A DNA stretch of 64,000 nt from Vibrio sp. S9_S30. Its GTDB lineage: Bacteria; Pseudomonadota; Gammaproteobacteria; Enterobacterales; Vibrionaceae. The notes under the pieces are model-generated. The model was not told the origin of the DNA. It saw only the letters and a program-made list of their open reading frames with translations, and made no database searches. Of the stretch, positions 1 through 8,370 are shown one piece after another; position 1 is the first letter of the stretch; the number at the start of each line of letters is the position of its first letter. The position numbers and the translations under genes are program-made. The DNA is taken from assembly GCF_014694455.1 (NCBI RefSeq), contig NZ_JAAUWT010000019.1, positions 35,204 to 99,203 of the forward strand, in the 5' to 3' direction.

Positions 1-1105
1 GGAGCTTGGGGTAGTGCATATTCTTAGGGTTTAAAAGATAAAAACCTTGGTCTGTTCCGATCCAATGCGCACCATTTGAGGACGTGAATATTTGTCTGAT
101 GTTCCCTAACCCTAGGTGTTGGGATGAATTGCCAAAACGAATACGTTCAAACAATCGACTGTAAAGAGAGTAATAATTAATCCCTTTGTTTGTCGCCACC
201 CAAACACCACCCTGACCGTCGTTATATAAGTCGTACACATGATCACCGGGCAGGGCATAATCATCTTGGTAATTGGACGAAATATGATCTGTTTCACCCG
301 TAAGGAAGTGATATATGTATATTCCATTTTCCGTACCTAGCCAGTAGGACGTATCCGTTTCTTCAATCGCTAATACATGAGAGCTGCCAATCACCTTAAA
401 ATCTCTCGATTCATTGTCGATGGTAATGATTCGAGCACCTTGAAGTGAACCAACTATGAGCTCCCTACGCTTTTGGGAAAAATGGAGAGACTCAATGTGA
501 TGCTTACCAGATGAGCGGATATGATAAAATTTCTTACCTTGATTAAAGTAAACACCAGAGGACGTGCCCAAAATCCATCGGTCAGAAACATATTTTGCAT
601 CGTTGACAATCACACGCTTCTGACTGTTGCTTTTGTAAACAAAAGAAAGGGGGTATTCAGTTAGTGAGTTGTCATCCAAGTCTAGCGTATAAAAGTTTTC
701 AGCCGTTGCCGCCCAGACAAACTTGTTACTCACGCCCAATTTCAATATTCGACGATTGGCAGGAAGCGCTGTAATTTGTTCTTGTGGGAAGTTGGGTTTG
801 AACCGGAATATCTTGTTGTTTTCTGAGAACCAGAAATATTGCCGACTGTACGCGACCTGAGAGAGTTTACGTTCAAAGACACTGCCCGAACGGGGAAGAA
901 TGTGCTGACCGTCAAAAAACCTCAACTGCCCATGAATATCATGAATCCAAAGTCCGCCATCTGGACCTGATATCAGATTTTGTGCGGTGAGAGACTGCCC
1001 TTGCATTTGAAATGGCAAGGGGTAGAAAATGGAATTGCTTTCGTGCGCTCGCAAGCTTTGACTGACAATAAGCAATATCAATATCAGTACGAATCGCGTA
1101 ATCAA
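1..1105 (-). CDS. Partial beta-propeller sensor protein (two-component regulator propeller), N-terminal part
   Basis: The frame stays open for 368 codons to the window edge, so the C-terminus (probably kinase or GGDEF) is not seen. I take TTG at 1105 as the start: an in-frame TGA lies 11 codons upstream, AAAAAGGA ends 6 nt before the TTG, and residues 2-20 form a signal peptide with an Ile/Leu-rich core. The first ATG is only codon 34, after the signal. Repeated blades of the type W(I/V)(G/A)T..G(I/V)Y are visible (WILGTSSGVYF, YWLGTENGIYIY, VWVATNKGINYY, HWIGTDQGFYLL), typical of periplasmic Reg_prop domains. The family is clear; ligand and output are unknown. Confidence 0.75.
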   Translation of the reverse strand, partial: MITRFVLILILLIVSQSLRAHESNSIFYPLPFQMQGQSLTAQNLISGPDGGLWIHDIHGQLRFFDGQHILPRSGSVFERKLSQVAYSRQYFWFSENNKIFRFKPNFPQEQITALPANRRILKLGVSNKFVWAATAENFYTLDLDDNSLTEYPLSFVYKSNSQKRVIVNDAKYVSDRWILGTSSGVYFNQGKKFYHIRSSGKHHIESLHFSQKRRELIVGSLQGARIITIDNESRDFKVIGSSHVLAIEETDTSYWLGTENGIYIYHFLTGETDHISSNYQDDYALPGDHVYDLYNDGQGGVWVATNKGINYYSLYSRLFERIRFGNSSQHLGLGNIRQIFTSSNGAHWIGTDQGFYLLNPKNMHYPKL

Positions 1106-1200
1106 ATCCTTTCCTTTTTCTAAACCGGAAACACTCCATCACCAATTTCAGATACTGGTCATTTTGAGTAGCTTGATACGTTATACGAATTATGGTGAAT

Positions 1201-1227
1201 AAAAAAGGTGCGTCTCGCCGCACCTTT
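1201..1227 (-). terminator. Rho-independent terminator after the M23 peptidase gene
   Basis: AAAGGTGCG pairs with CGCACCTTT across a 6-nt loop. On the minus strand it is followed by a run of six T, directly after the stop codon of the peptidase gene. Confidence 0.85.
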
Positions 1228-1234
1228 CATTTAT

Positions 1235-2587
1235 CTAGATCTGATCACGTAAAATTTGTATGACACTGCCGGCATTTTCTTTAAATTCCGGCAACTTAGG
1301 CTTGGGAACATCCGATGCTTTGGGTAGTTGTACCTTCATTGCATCGACTGGACGTGAATTTTTGATAAATTCATAGTGAAGGTGGGGTCCTGTAGAGCGC
1401 CCCGTATTCCCGCTTAAAGCGATTTTTTGTCCGCGAGTTACGGTATCCCCCACTTTAACGAGAATTCGATGTAAGTGTAAATACCTTGTCATGTACTCTC
1501 GACCATGCTTGATGACCACATAGTTACCCGCTAAAGGATGACTGCGAGCTTTCACCACTTTCCCATCGCCAATAGAGTAGATAGGGGTTCCAATTGGAGT
1601 CGCAAAATCGGTTCCATTGTGGGGAGACACTCGCCCTGTCACTGGGTGCTTTCGGTGGGGGTTAAAACGGGAGCTAACTCGATATCGCTTATTGATTGGC
1701 AAGCGATCAAATGCCTGTTCCAAACTTTGACCTGACGCATCGTAAAAACGGTTATCATCAAATTTTACTGCGGTGTATTCTCTTCCACCATTCACATAAA
1801 GCAAGGCTTTTACATCCCCCCGACCAACAGCCTTACCATCAATAAACTCCTGCTCAAGCTGAACAGCAAATTTGTCACCTTTACGCGCCAGTCGCCCAAA
1901 ATCAAACTTCCATTGCATTGATTTAACAATGGTTGTGATCTGCCCTGGCGATAATCCCGCATTCAGCGCTGATTGATAAAAGCTTCCAGATATCTGCCCC
2001 GTCACTAAGACAGGTTTCAACTCTCCGGCGTTTTCCAACCTTTGATATTGATACCCAGAATCACCAAGAGTATAAAGATCGTATTCTTTGGCGTTTCTAT
2101 CAATACGAAACTCATCAAGTCGACCATCCGCATCCAACGTCCACGTTAACGTCATCCCTGGACGAAGACGTTCAGCAGCCTTATTCGTATGAATAAGCGC
2201 ATACATATCATTTAATTTTAGACCGTACTGCTCAAATACCGTGCTCAGCAACTCCCCTTTAGCCACGACATGGGAATGAGTCGGTTCAATTGCATTCGCC
2301 AACTCTTCTTCAAGTTCGTCTTTTGGAGCGGAAAATTCAGGGGCATTAGAGTCGATTTGAACACCTAAGGGTTCACTATTTTGATCAGAAAGTGCCATGG
2401 TTTGCTCACTTTGAAGATCAATGTCCACTCTTTCAGGAGGTGTTGCAACGGGTTGTGAGGGAATGGAAACGGAACTTGGCCGCCAAAACGATACACCAAT
2501 AGTAAATATCGTTAGACTTAGAATGGTGAGTTTGTGCTTTTTGGGTAATCGCTGCCAATTTTTGGCAGCGACATTGATATTTTTCAT
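1235..2587 (-). CDS. mepM: Murein DD-endopeptidase, M23/LytM family (MepM/YebA-like)
   Basis: Predicted zinc endopeptidase that cuts peptide cross-links in peptidoglycan to let the wall grow. It has a short cytoplasmic start, one membrane segment (about residues 19-36), a low-complexity acidic stretch, a LysM/OapA-like region near 105-150 and a C-terminal M23 domain. The metal ligands are visible: H323 and D327 in HNGTDFATP, and H404 in PHLHYEF. Length 450 matches E. coli MepM (about 440). Its ATG overlaps the znuA stop by 4 nt, so it should be translated with znuA and share that zinc-regulated promoter; E. coli mepM is also next to znuA. Vibrio encodes several related Shy endopeptidases, and which one this equals is not settled here. 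Confidence 0.88.
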   Translation of the reverse strand: MKNINVAAKNWQRLPKKHKLTILSLTIFTIGVSFWRPSSVSIPSQPVATPPERVDIDLQSEQTMALSDQNSEPLGVQIDSNAPEFSAPKDELEEELANAIEPTHSHVVAKGELLSTVFEQYGLKLNDMYALIHTNKAAERLRPGMTLTWTLDADGRLDEFRIDRNAKEYDLYTLGDSGYQYQRLENAGELKPVLVTGQISGSFYQSALNAGLSPGQITTIVKSMQWKFDFGRLARKGDKFAVQLEQEFIDGKAVGRGDVKALLYVNGGREYTAVKFDDNRFYDASGQSLEQAFDRLPINKRYRVSSRFNPHRKHPVTGRVSPHNGTDFATPIGTPIYSIGDGKVVKARSHPLAGNYVVIKHGREYMTRYLHLHRILVKVGDTVTRGQKIALSGNTGRSTGPHLHYEFIKNSRPVDAMKVQLPKASDVPKPKLPEFKENAGSVIQILRDQI

Positions 2588-3525
2588 TCAGATAAACAGC
2601 TAGCGAATTGGGAGCCTAATGACTTTAAAAAGTCGAAATATGCCCCAGACTGCACTTTAATGTTCACCGCAAGTGGATCAAGTTCGCCTTTATTCACACT
2701 TGTTCCACGCGTTACGGAGCTGACTACAGCTGGGGTAAACTGAGGTTCAGAGAATACGCAATATGCCTCTTCAGATTCAAGTTTTTTACGTATTTTGTTT
2801 AAGGTTTTTGCGCCAGGCTTACGCTCCGGACTCACAGTAAAGTGACCTAAGTTATTTAATTTAAAATGATTTTCGAAATAACCATACGCATCATGAAAAA
2901 CAAAATACCCATTGTCGCGCACTGGTAGTAATTGCGCTTCTATCTCTGCGTTTGTTTTATTTAAGTTAACTTTAAATGCCGCCAAATTATCTTGGTAATG
3001 TTTTGCATTATCTGGATCAATCTTAGATAGCCTGTTTGCGATTGCGATAGCTGCCTGAAGCGCATAATCTGGACCTAGCCATAAATGCATATCGTACACA
3101 CCATGTTTGTGTTCTTCATGCCCATTTTGATGATTGGACTCTTCGTCATGATGTTTATTTTCGCTGTGATGCGATTCATCTTCATCACATCCACAATCAC
3201 CGTATTCTCTTAACTGAATTTCCGGTTGTTCTTGCAATGCGAACGCACCGGAATGATTGTCCATTACGCCAGTAAGGAAAGTTTCCATGTCTTCACCGAT
3301 CCAAACCACTAAATCGGCTTCCTTGATTTTTTTTATGTCAGATGGCTTCAACGCGTAATCATGAGGTGAAGTATTTGTAGACAGCAGAACGTCTGACGTA
3401 GATACTCCCTGCGTAATTTCATTCGTAATGAGTTGAATCGGCTTGATAGAGCTTAGAACGTTGGCAGCGCTGACAATAGAAGGCATCAGACCTAACAACA
3501 AAAATACATGACCAAAACGTGGCAT
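2584..3525 (-). CDS. znuA: Zinc ABC transporter, periplasmic binding protein ZnuA
   Basis: Captures Zn2+ in the periplasm and delivers it to ZnuBC. A signal peptide ends near residue 20 (SIVSA-AN). The family's metal-site histidines are visible (NTSPHDY, DMHLWLG, FHDAYGYF). Between the first and second of these lies a long acidic, His-rich loop (about residues 108-142, with CGCDEDES and HKHG), the usual zinc-handling loop of enterobacterial-type ZnuA. Two Cys near the end (YCVFSEP and SCLSE) could form the expected disulfide. Length 313 is normal. It is transcribed divergently from znuCB across 84 bp that hold a Zur-like palindrome, and leads into the M23 endopeptidase gene. Confidence 0.95.
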   Translation of the reverse strand: MPRFGHVFLLLGLMPSIVSAANVLSSIKPIQLITNEITQGVSTSDVLLSTNTSPHDYALKPSDIKKIKEADLVVWIGEDMETFLTGVMDNHSGAFALQEQPEIQLREYGDCGCDEDESHHSENKHHDEESNHQNGHEEHKHGVYDMHLWLGPDYALQAAIAIANRLSKIDPDNAKHYQDNLAAFKVNLNKTNAEIEAQLLPVRDNGYFVFHDAYGYFENHFKLNNLGHFTVSPERKPGAKTLNKIRKKLESEEAYCVFSEPQFTPAVVSSVTRGTSVNKGELDPLAVNIKVQSGAYFDFLKSLGSQFASCLSE

Positions 3526-3565
3526 TTTATCCTCGGGGTATTCAATACTTGGCGTAAACAGGGGT

Positions 3566-3586
3566 AAATGTTACTTTATAACACAT
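3566..3586. promoter_or_regulatory. Zur-like operator between znuA and znuC
   Basis: The core TGTTACTTTATAACA (3569-3583) is a near-perfect inverted repeat resembling the proteobacterial Zur box (ATGTTAtawtATAACAT type, from memory). Its place in the only gap between znuA and znuC supports zinc-dependent repression of both directions. The match is by eye only. Confidence 0.75.
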
Positions 3587-3609
3587 CAGTATTGCAATAG
3601 CGGTTTATA

Positions 3610-4392
3610 ATGACTCTTCTCGTTTCTCTCAAATCGATACGGGTACAATTTGGTGATAAGCCTGTTCTCGACAACATCAATCTAGACCTACATAAAGGTC
3701 ATATTACTACGTTGATTGGTCCCAATGGGGCAGGAAAATCAACGTTAGTAAAAGTACTTCTTGGGCTAAACAAACGATTTGATGGCACATTATCATTTAT
3801 AGGCAAACCCAAAATAGGGTACGTTCCACAAAAACTCAGGTTAAATGACACTCTTCCTCTTAGTGTCGAACGATTTCTCAAACTTGCAGGAAAATACAGC
3901 AAACAAGAACGACTCGAAGCTTTAAAACTGGTCGGTGCTGCCCATCTACTGGATAACAATATGCATCGGCTGTCCGGTGGTGAAAATCAGCGTGTTTTGC
4001 TCGCAAGAGCATTGCTTCAGCGACCTGATCTGCTTGTATTGGATGAGCCAGCACAAGGCGTTGATGTACAAGGTCAAATAGACCTTTATAACTTAATCGA
4101 CCATTTGAGGCATCGATTTCATTGCGCTGTATTGATGGTGTCACACGATCTGCATCTCGTCATGGCAAAAACAGATTATGTGGTCTGTTTACATCACCAT
4201 GTGTGTTGTTCCGGTACCCCTGCTGCCGTCAGCGAACATCCCTCTTATATTGAGCTGTTTGGTCATCGTAGCCGTGAATCTTTGGCTTTTTATCAACACG
4301 ATCATCACCACCATCATGACCTATCCGGCGACCCCGTCGCTGGAGACGCAGATGCGTGCCAACATATTCAACACGGTCACAAACATGATTGA
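3610..4392 (+). CDS. znuC: Zinc ABC transporter, ATP-binding subunit ZnuC
   Basis: ATPase driving zinc import through ZnuB. Walker A GPNGAGKST (residues 37-45), signature LSGGENQR, Walker B LLVLDEPAQGVD and the switch-region SHDLHL are all present. The C-terminal tail is His-rich (DHHHHHD and HGHKHD), as in other ZnuC proteins, probably a local zinc sensor or buffer. Length 260 is typical. The start has no strong Shine-Dalgarno sequence, but it begins the conserved domain in frame. The stop overlaps the znuB start by 8 nt, so the two are translationally coupled. Confidence 0.95.
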   Translation: MTLLVSLKSIRVQFGDKPVLDNINLDLHKGHITTLIGPNGAGKSTLVKVLLGLNKRFDGTLSFIGKPKIGYVPQKLRLNDTLPLSVERFLKLAGKYSKQERLEALKLVGAAHLLDNNMHRLSGGENQRVLLARALLQRPDLLVLDEPAQGVDVQGQIDLYNLIDHLRHRFHCAVLMVSHDLHLVMAKTDYVVCLHHHVCCSGTPAAVSEHPSYIELFGHRSRESLAFYQHDHHHHHDLSGDPVAGDADACQHIQHGHKHD

Positions 4393-5170
4393 GTTTCTTC
4401 TTCCTTCTATTCTTGCTGGCATTGCTATCGCGCTGATTGCTGGACCGTTGGGCTCTTTTGTCGTTTGGCGCAAAATGGCCTACTTTGGCGATACCCTAGC
4501 GCACGCTTCGTTACTGGGTTTATCTTTGGGGTTTTTGCTCGATATTAATATCTACTTGGCTTTGGTTATTTGCTGTATTGCCCTTGCCGCTATTCTTGTC
4601 ACCCTTCAAAAACAAGAAGTTGTTGCAACCGACACGCTATTAGGTATTTTGGCTCATAGCTCACTATCACTCGGATTGGTGGCAATCAGCTTTTTCGATA
4701 ATGTGCGTGTCGATTTAATGGGGTATTTGTTTGGCGATCTGCTGGCAGTATCGCCGCAAGACTTAATCTTTATATTTGCTGGTGGAACATTCATTGTCGC
4801 GACACTTATGTATTTTTGGCACCCTCTGCTGTCGAGCAGCGTCAATGAAGAATTGGCAAGTATTGAGGGGATCAATACTGATCTCATGCGACTTGTCTTG
4901 ATGTTATTGGTTGGTGTGGTGATTGCGGTCGGAATGAAATTTGTCGGCGCCCTTCTGATCACGTCACTTATGATTATCCCTGCTGCCGCCGCTCGTCGGT
5001 TTTCACGCACACCAGAGCAAATGGCGATGCTATCTTCGGTGTTTGGCGTGATTGCAGTATTGTGTGGTCTATCATTTTCCTGGAATTTGGATACGCCCGC
5101 TGGTCCTTCTGTTGTGATTAGTGCCGCCATTATTTTTATATTGTCTCAATTCAAAAAAGTAGTGCACTAA
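4385..5170 (+). CDS. znuB: Zinc ABC transporter, permease ZnuB
   Basis: Membrane channel of the high-affinity zinc importer. I chose the ATG inside the znuC 3' end because the encoded MIEFLLPS start aligns with E. coli ZnuB and gives 261 residues. The longer open frame to the left only reads through znuC. Conserved blocks include AGPLGSFVVWRKMAYFGDTL near the start, VDLMGYLFGDLLAV, and MKFVGALLITSLMIIPAA. Around eight hydrophobic helices are visible. It ends the short znuCB operon before a bidirectional terminator. Confidence 0.94.
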   Translation: MIEFLLPSILAGIAIALIAGPLGSFVVWRKMAYFGDTLAHASLLGLSLGFLLDINIYLALVICCIALAAILVTLQKQEVVATDTLLGILAHSSLSLGLVAISFFDNVRVDLMGYLFGDLLAVSPQDLIFIFAGGTFIVATLMYFWHPLLSSSVNEELASIEGINTDLMRLVLMLLVGVVIAVGMKFVGALLITSLMIIPAAAARRFSRTPEQMAMLSSVFGVIAVLCGLSFSWNLDTPAGPSVVISAAIIFILSQFKKVVH

Positions 5171-5194
5171 ACAACAACCTCAATTGAAGATCAC

Positions 5195-5221
5195 AAAAGG
5201 GAAGCCTCGCTTCCCTTTTTT
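5195..5221. terminator. Bidirectional terminator between znuB and the MsbA-like gene
   Basis: AAAAGGGAAGC pairs perfectly with GCTTCCCTTTT around a 3-nt loop, with T tracts on both strands. It lies between convergent genes. Confidence 0.9.
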
Positions 5222-5237
5222 GCATTCAGTAGCGTCT

Positions 5238-7022
5238 TCAGACTAAGGAATCAGGCGATGCCTGCGTCTTCTGTTCTTTTGATTTGAGGCTTTGGTAAAG
5301 CTTTGAGTAGACAGGATCGGAGTTTAAAAGGTCTTGGTGAGCCCCTTGACCAGACACCTTCCCTTGATCAATAACAATAATGTTATCGGCATGCTCTATC
5401 GTTGATAAGCGATGCGCAATCACCACTAATGTCTTCTCTTTTTGAATATTCACCAAAGCTTTCTGTATTGCTCTTTCCGATTCCGTATCAAGAGCGGACG
5501 TCGCTTCATCCAGAATCAGAACCTTCGATTTTTTCAACAAAGCTCTTGCAATCGCCAGGCGCTGGCGCTGCCCTCCAGAAAGGGTCACCCCATTTTGACC
5601 AATTTCAGTATCGTAACCCTCTGGTAACTGAACAATAAATTCATGGGCATTCGCCAATTTGGCTGCGTTCTCTATGTCTGAGCGTTTCGCGTTCTCTAAT
5701 GCAGGATAGGCAATGTTATTGGCGATGCTATCGCTGAATAAATGAATATCTTGAGACACTGAGCTAATGTGCGTGCGCAGGTTAGAAAGCTCGTAATCCT
5801 CCACATTCACACCATCAAGTAATACGGAACCAGAATCAACGGAATACAGCCTTGGAAGGAGCTGAACCAACGTACTTTTCCCCGACCCAGAGCGGCCCAC
5901 TATCGCGGTCATTTTATTCGTCGGGATATCGACAGAAACATTGTCTAACGCTTTACCTGATGCGCCTTCGTAGCTAAAACTCACACCATCGAAACGGATG
6001 TTTCCTTCTGTAGAGTCCTGAGTGTGTTTTCCCACATTGCGCTCAGTGGGCTTATCCAATATTTCAAACAGAGATTCGCACGCGGCCATACCTCGTTGAA
6101 ACTCTGAAAGCACATTGGTTAGACCGCGCAAAGGACGAAGAAGGCTATACATCGACGCAAATACAACCGTAAATGTACCAGCCGAAAGCTGATTATGAAC
6201 GTTGTCCATACTCGCAATGTACAACACCGCCACTAACGCAAATGACGCAATGGTTTGAATAACAGGGCTAGAGACTTGCTGTGCAATTATCAATTTCATG
6301 TTTTGCTGGCGAACTTGATTGGTTACACCCTCAAAGCGGCTCACTTCTTTTTTTTGCCCGCCGAAGCTCAAGACTTCTTTGTGCCCTTTCAACATTTGCT
6401 CCGAACTCGTCGCCAAATTACCCATTTCATTTTGAATACTGTGGCTGACTTTTTTCAGGCGTTTGGAAATGACACTGATTAATACACCAATAACGGGACA
6501 AACAATAAGAAGAACAGAAGAGAGCTGCCAACTGGTCCAAAACATGAGCCCAAGCAAACCGAAAATGGTCACGATTTCTCGAACAAGAGTGATCAAAGTG
6601 CTGCTGGTTGCTCCGGCAACCTGTTCGGTATCGTAAGTAATCTTAGAAAGCAACGTACCTGTGGACTCTTTGCTGAAATACGAAACAGGCATTTTCATCA
6701 AATGGTTGAAAAGTTCTCGGCGCAACGTCATGACAATGTTGCTTGAAACCCAACTGAGTAGGTAGCCGTAGACAAACCCGCTGCATCCGCGTAAAAGTGC
6801 CGTACCTAATATGATGAATGGGAGTATCTTGAGGTAATTGGATTCGAGATCACCAAAACCTTCATCCAAAATGGGTTTGAGTAAAGACAGCATATAGATG
6901 TCACTTAAGGCGTTAATCGCCAATGCCACAATTGCTCCGCCTATCGCCAGTTTATAAACACTGATGTAGGGAAGTAATCGCTTAAATTGTTCGATACTTT
7001 TCTTATCTTTAATGACAGTCAT
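5238..7022 (-). CDS. MsbA-like lipid/multidrug ABC exporter (half-transporter)
   Basis: A fused ABC exporter: six membrane segments (about residues 20-310) followed by a nucleotide-binding domain with Walker A VGRSGSGKST, signature LSGGQRQR, Walker B VLILDEATSALD and the H-loop AHRLS. The start region (LPYISVYKLAIGGAI ... LLKPILDEGFG) and motifs such as TYDTEQVAGATS are those of MsbA, the lipid A flippase. In Vibrio the canonical msbA normally sits in msbA-lpxK-kdsB, so this stand-alone copy beside a glycosyltransferase is probably a paralogue; that is recall plus inference. Substrate unknown. Start ATG at 7022; the 157-bp gap to the divergent glycosyltransferase must hold both promoters. Confidence 0.88.
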   Translation of the reverse strand: MTVIKDKKSIEQFKRLLPYISVYKLAIGGAIVALAINALSDIYMLSLLKPILDEGFGDLESNYLKILPFIILGTALLRGCSGFVYGYLLSWVSSNIVMTLRRELFNHLMKMPVSYFSKESTGTLLSKITYDTEQVAGATSSTLITLVREIVTIFGLLGLMFWTSWQLSSVLLIVCPVIGVLISVISKRLKKVSHSIQNEMGNLATSSEQMLKGHKEVLSFGGQKKEVSRFEGVTNQVRQQNMKLIIAQQVSSPVIQTIASFALVAVLYIASMDNVHNQLSAGTFTVVFASMYSLLRPLRGLTNVLSEFQRGMAACESLFEILDKPTERNVGKHTQDSTEGNIRFDGVSFSYEGASGKALDNVSVDIPTNKMTAIVGRSGSGKSTLVQLLPRLYSVDSGSVLLDGVNVEDYELSNLRTHISSVSQDIHLFSDSIANNIAYPALENAKRSDIENAAKLANAHEFIVQLPEGYDTEIGQNGVTLSGGQRQRLAIARALLKKSKVLILDEATSALDTESERAIQKALVNIQKEKTLVVIAHRLSTIEHADNIIVIDQGKVSGQGAHQDLLNSDPVYSKLYQSLKSKEQKTQASPDSLV

Positions 7023-7179
7023 AAGGGTTTCGTGAAAATTTTTGCGCTAGGTTACCATTAATTCCATCAGTGTATTGTATTTTTGTCATCAAAACTGCTG
7101 CTGGATTTGCTGGAGAATGCTTGATAAAGTCCCTCATTTCTGTGCGCGACAGTTGCCAAATGAGAATCAAAATTTATTT

Positions 7180-8241
7180 ATGACCATACGAAATGCATTG
7201 CGTCGGTTTGACAGCTACCGCCGTGACAAAATGAATTCATCTGAAATAGTACTGTACCAATTACTCCGTAATAATAAGTCACTTGAACCAGAGCTTTTAG
7301 CCAGTGCGGATGTCAAACATATCTTACTGATTCGTAACAATAAGCGCATCGGCAACATGTTTTTTATGTTGCCCTTTATTCGCGAACTTAAAAAGCAATA
7401 CCCAGAGGCAACCATAGACTTGCTACTGCGCGAGCCATGGCAGGGGCAATTTTTCCAAAATATGGGGCTGGGCAGATTTGACTACTCCAGTTTCTCTTTC
7501 AAACACATTATTAGCTGGTTGCGATGTATTGTCCGTTTAAGAAAAAACACATACGACTTGGTTCTCGTGCCCTACTCATCGGTAACGGACAGCATGATGT
7601 CATCGATGCTAGATGCTCGGAATAAGGTCTCGGAGTACGCAGAAAACAGATTACCTGCGGCACCTCATTCAACGCCACTGCCCATCAGACACCCACATGC
7701 TGCCTTAGAAAGTTTGGATGTGCTAAAAGGCATGGGAATCAAGCTCGATACCGAATACGATCATACAATGGCGTTTTCTCAAGAAGAGACAGAAAAGGCA
7801 CAGCAAATTTCTCAGCAATTACGACAAGGAAAGAAGCCTATTACGTTGGCGTACTTTCGTGGAGCACGTGGAGAAAAGCAACTTGATGAAGCGACTTGGC
7901 AAACCGTGTTAACTCAGTTTGACGAGGTAACTGGGAAGCAAATTAACTGGATCGAAATATTGAGCCCAGATATTCCAGCCCCACTCAACATCGAAACGCA
8001 AACCTATCAATCAAAAGACATGCGCATTCTTGCTGCCGTACTCAAACAAATGGATGGGTTTATTTGTTGCGATACCGGACCTTTGCATTTGGCGGATGCC
8101 GCTGGTGCAAACTGTATTGGGCTCTACACTCATACATCGATAGAGCGATACGGCTTGCTAGGAACTAATACCGTCAATGTTGATGGTTTAGATGACCTAA
8201 ATGCGGCACAAATTCTAAAGTCGCTTAAAATCCCATTTTGA
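7180..8241 (+). CDS. Glycosyltransferase family 9 protein (heptosyltransferase-like)
   Basis: Resembles ADP-heptose:LPS heptosyltransferases: an N-terminal RNNKRIGNMFFMLPFIREL block (RxxxIGDxxxxxP type), LPS-type middle region, and a C-terminal CCDTGPLHLADAAGANCIGLYT motif that binds the nucleotide sugar in GT9 enzymes. Probably adds a sugar to the LPS core or a related glycan in the cytoplasm. The start is uncertain: ATG at 7180 gives 353 residues, an upstream ATG at 7075 adds a poorly conserved Cys/Trp-rich stretch, and ATG at 7231 is also possible. The divergent MsbA-like exporter supports a cell-envelope role. The stop codon lies in the first of three 18-bp imperfect repeats. Confidence 0.8.
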   Translation: MTIRNALRRFDSYRRDKMNSSEIVLYQLLRNNKSLEPELLASADVKHILLIRNNKRIGNMFFMLPFIRELKKQYPEATIDLLLREPWQGQFFQNMGLGRFDYSSFSFKHIISWLRCIVRLRKNTYDLVLVPYSSVTDSMMSSMLDARNKVSEYAENRLPAAPHSTPLPIRHPHAALESLDVLKGMGIKLDTEYDHTMAFSQEETEKAQQISQQLRQGKKPITLAYFRGARGEKQLDEATWQTVLTQFDEVTGKQINWIEILSPDIPAPLNIETQTYQSKDMRILAAVLKQMDGFICCDTGPLHLADAAGANCIGLYTHTSIERYGLLGTNTVNVDGLDDLNAAQILKSLKIPF

Positions 8242-8290
8242 TGGTGCTTTAGACTTTGATGATGCTTTAAGCTTTGATGATTTTGAAGAT
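8237..8290. repeat. Three imperfect tandem 18-bp repeats over the GT9 stop codon
   Basis: Units begin TTTGATGGT, TTTGATGAT and TTTGATGAT at 8237, 8255 and 8273. Units 1 and 2 differ at three positions; unit 3 diverges in its second half. The GT9 stop TGA is in unit 1. Confidence 0.75.
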
Positions 8291-8323
8291 GTGGTAGCAA
8301 CAGAAGCCGAAACAGAAAGCACA

Positions 8324-8356
8324 AAAAAACCGGAGCACATTGGCTCCGGTTTTGTA
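8324..8356. terminator. Bidirectional terminator between GT9 gene and sucD
   Basis: AAAACCGGAGC (8326-8336) pairs exactly with GCTCCGGTTTT (8343-8353) around a 6-nt loop. A-rich and T-rich flanks suit both strands; it ends the sdh-suc transcript. Confidence 0.9.
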
Positions 8357-8370
8357 TTCATTGAGCTTTC

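Noticed and set aside
4178..4384. Longer ZnuB start
   Set aside because: It only reads the znuC 3' end in another frame; the family start is at 4385.
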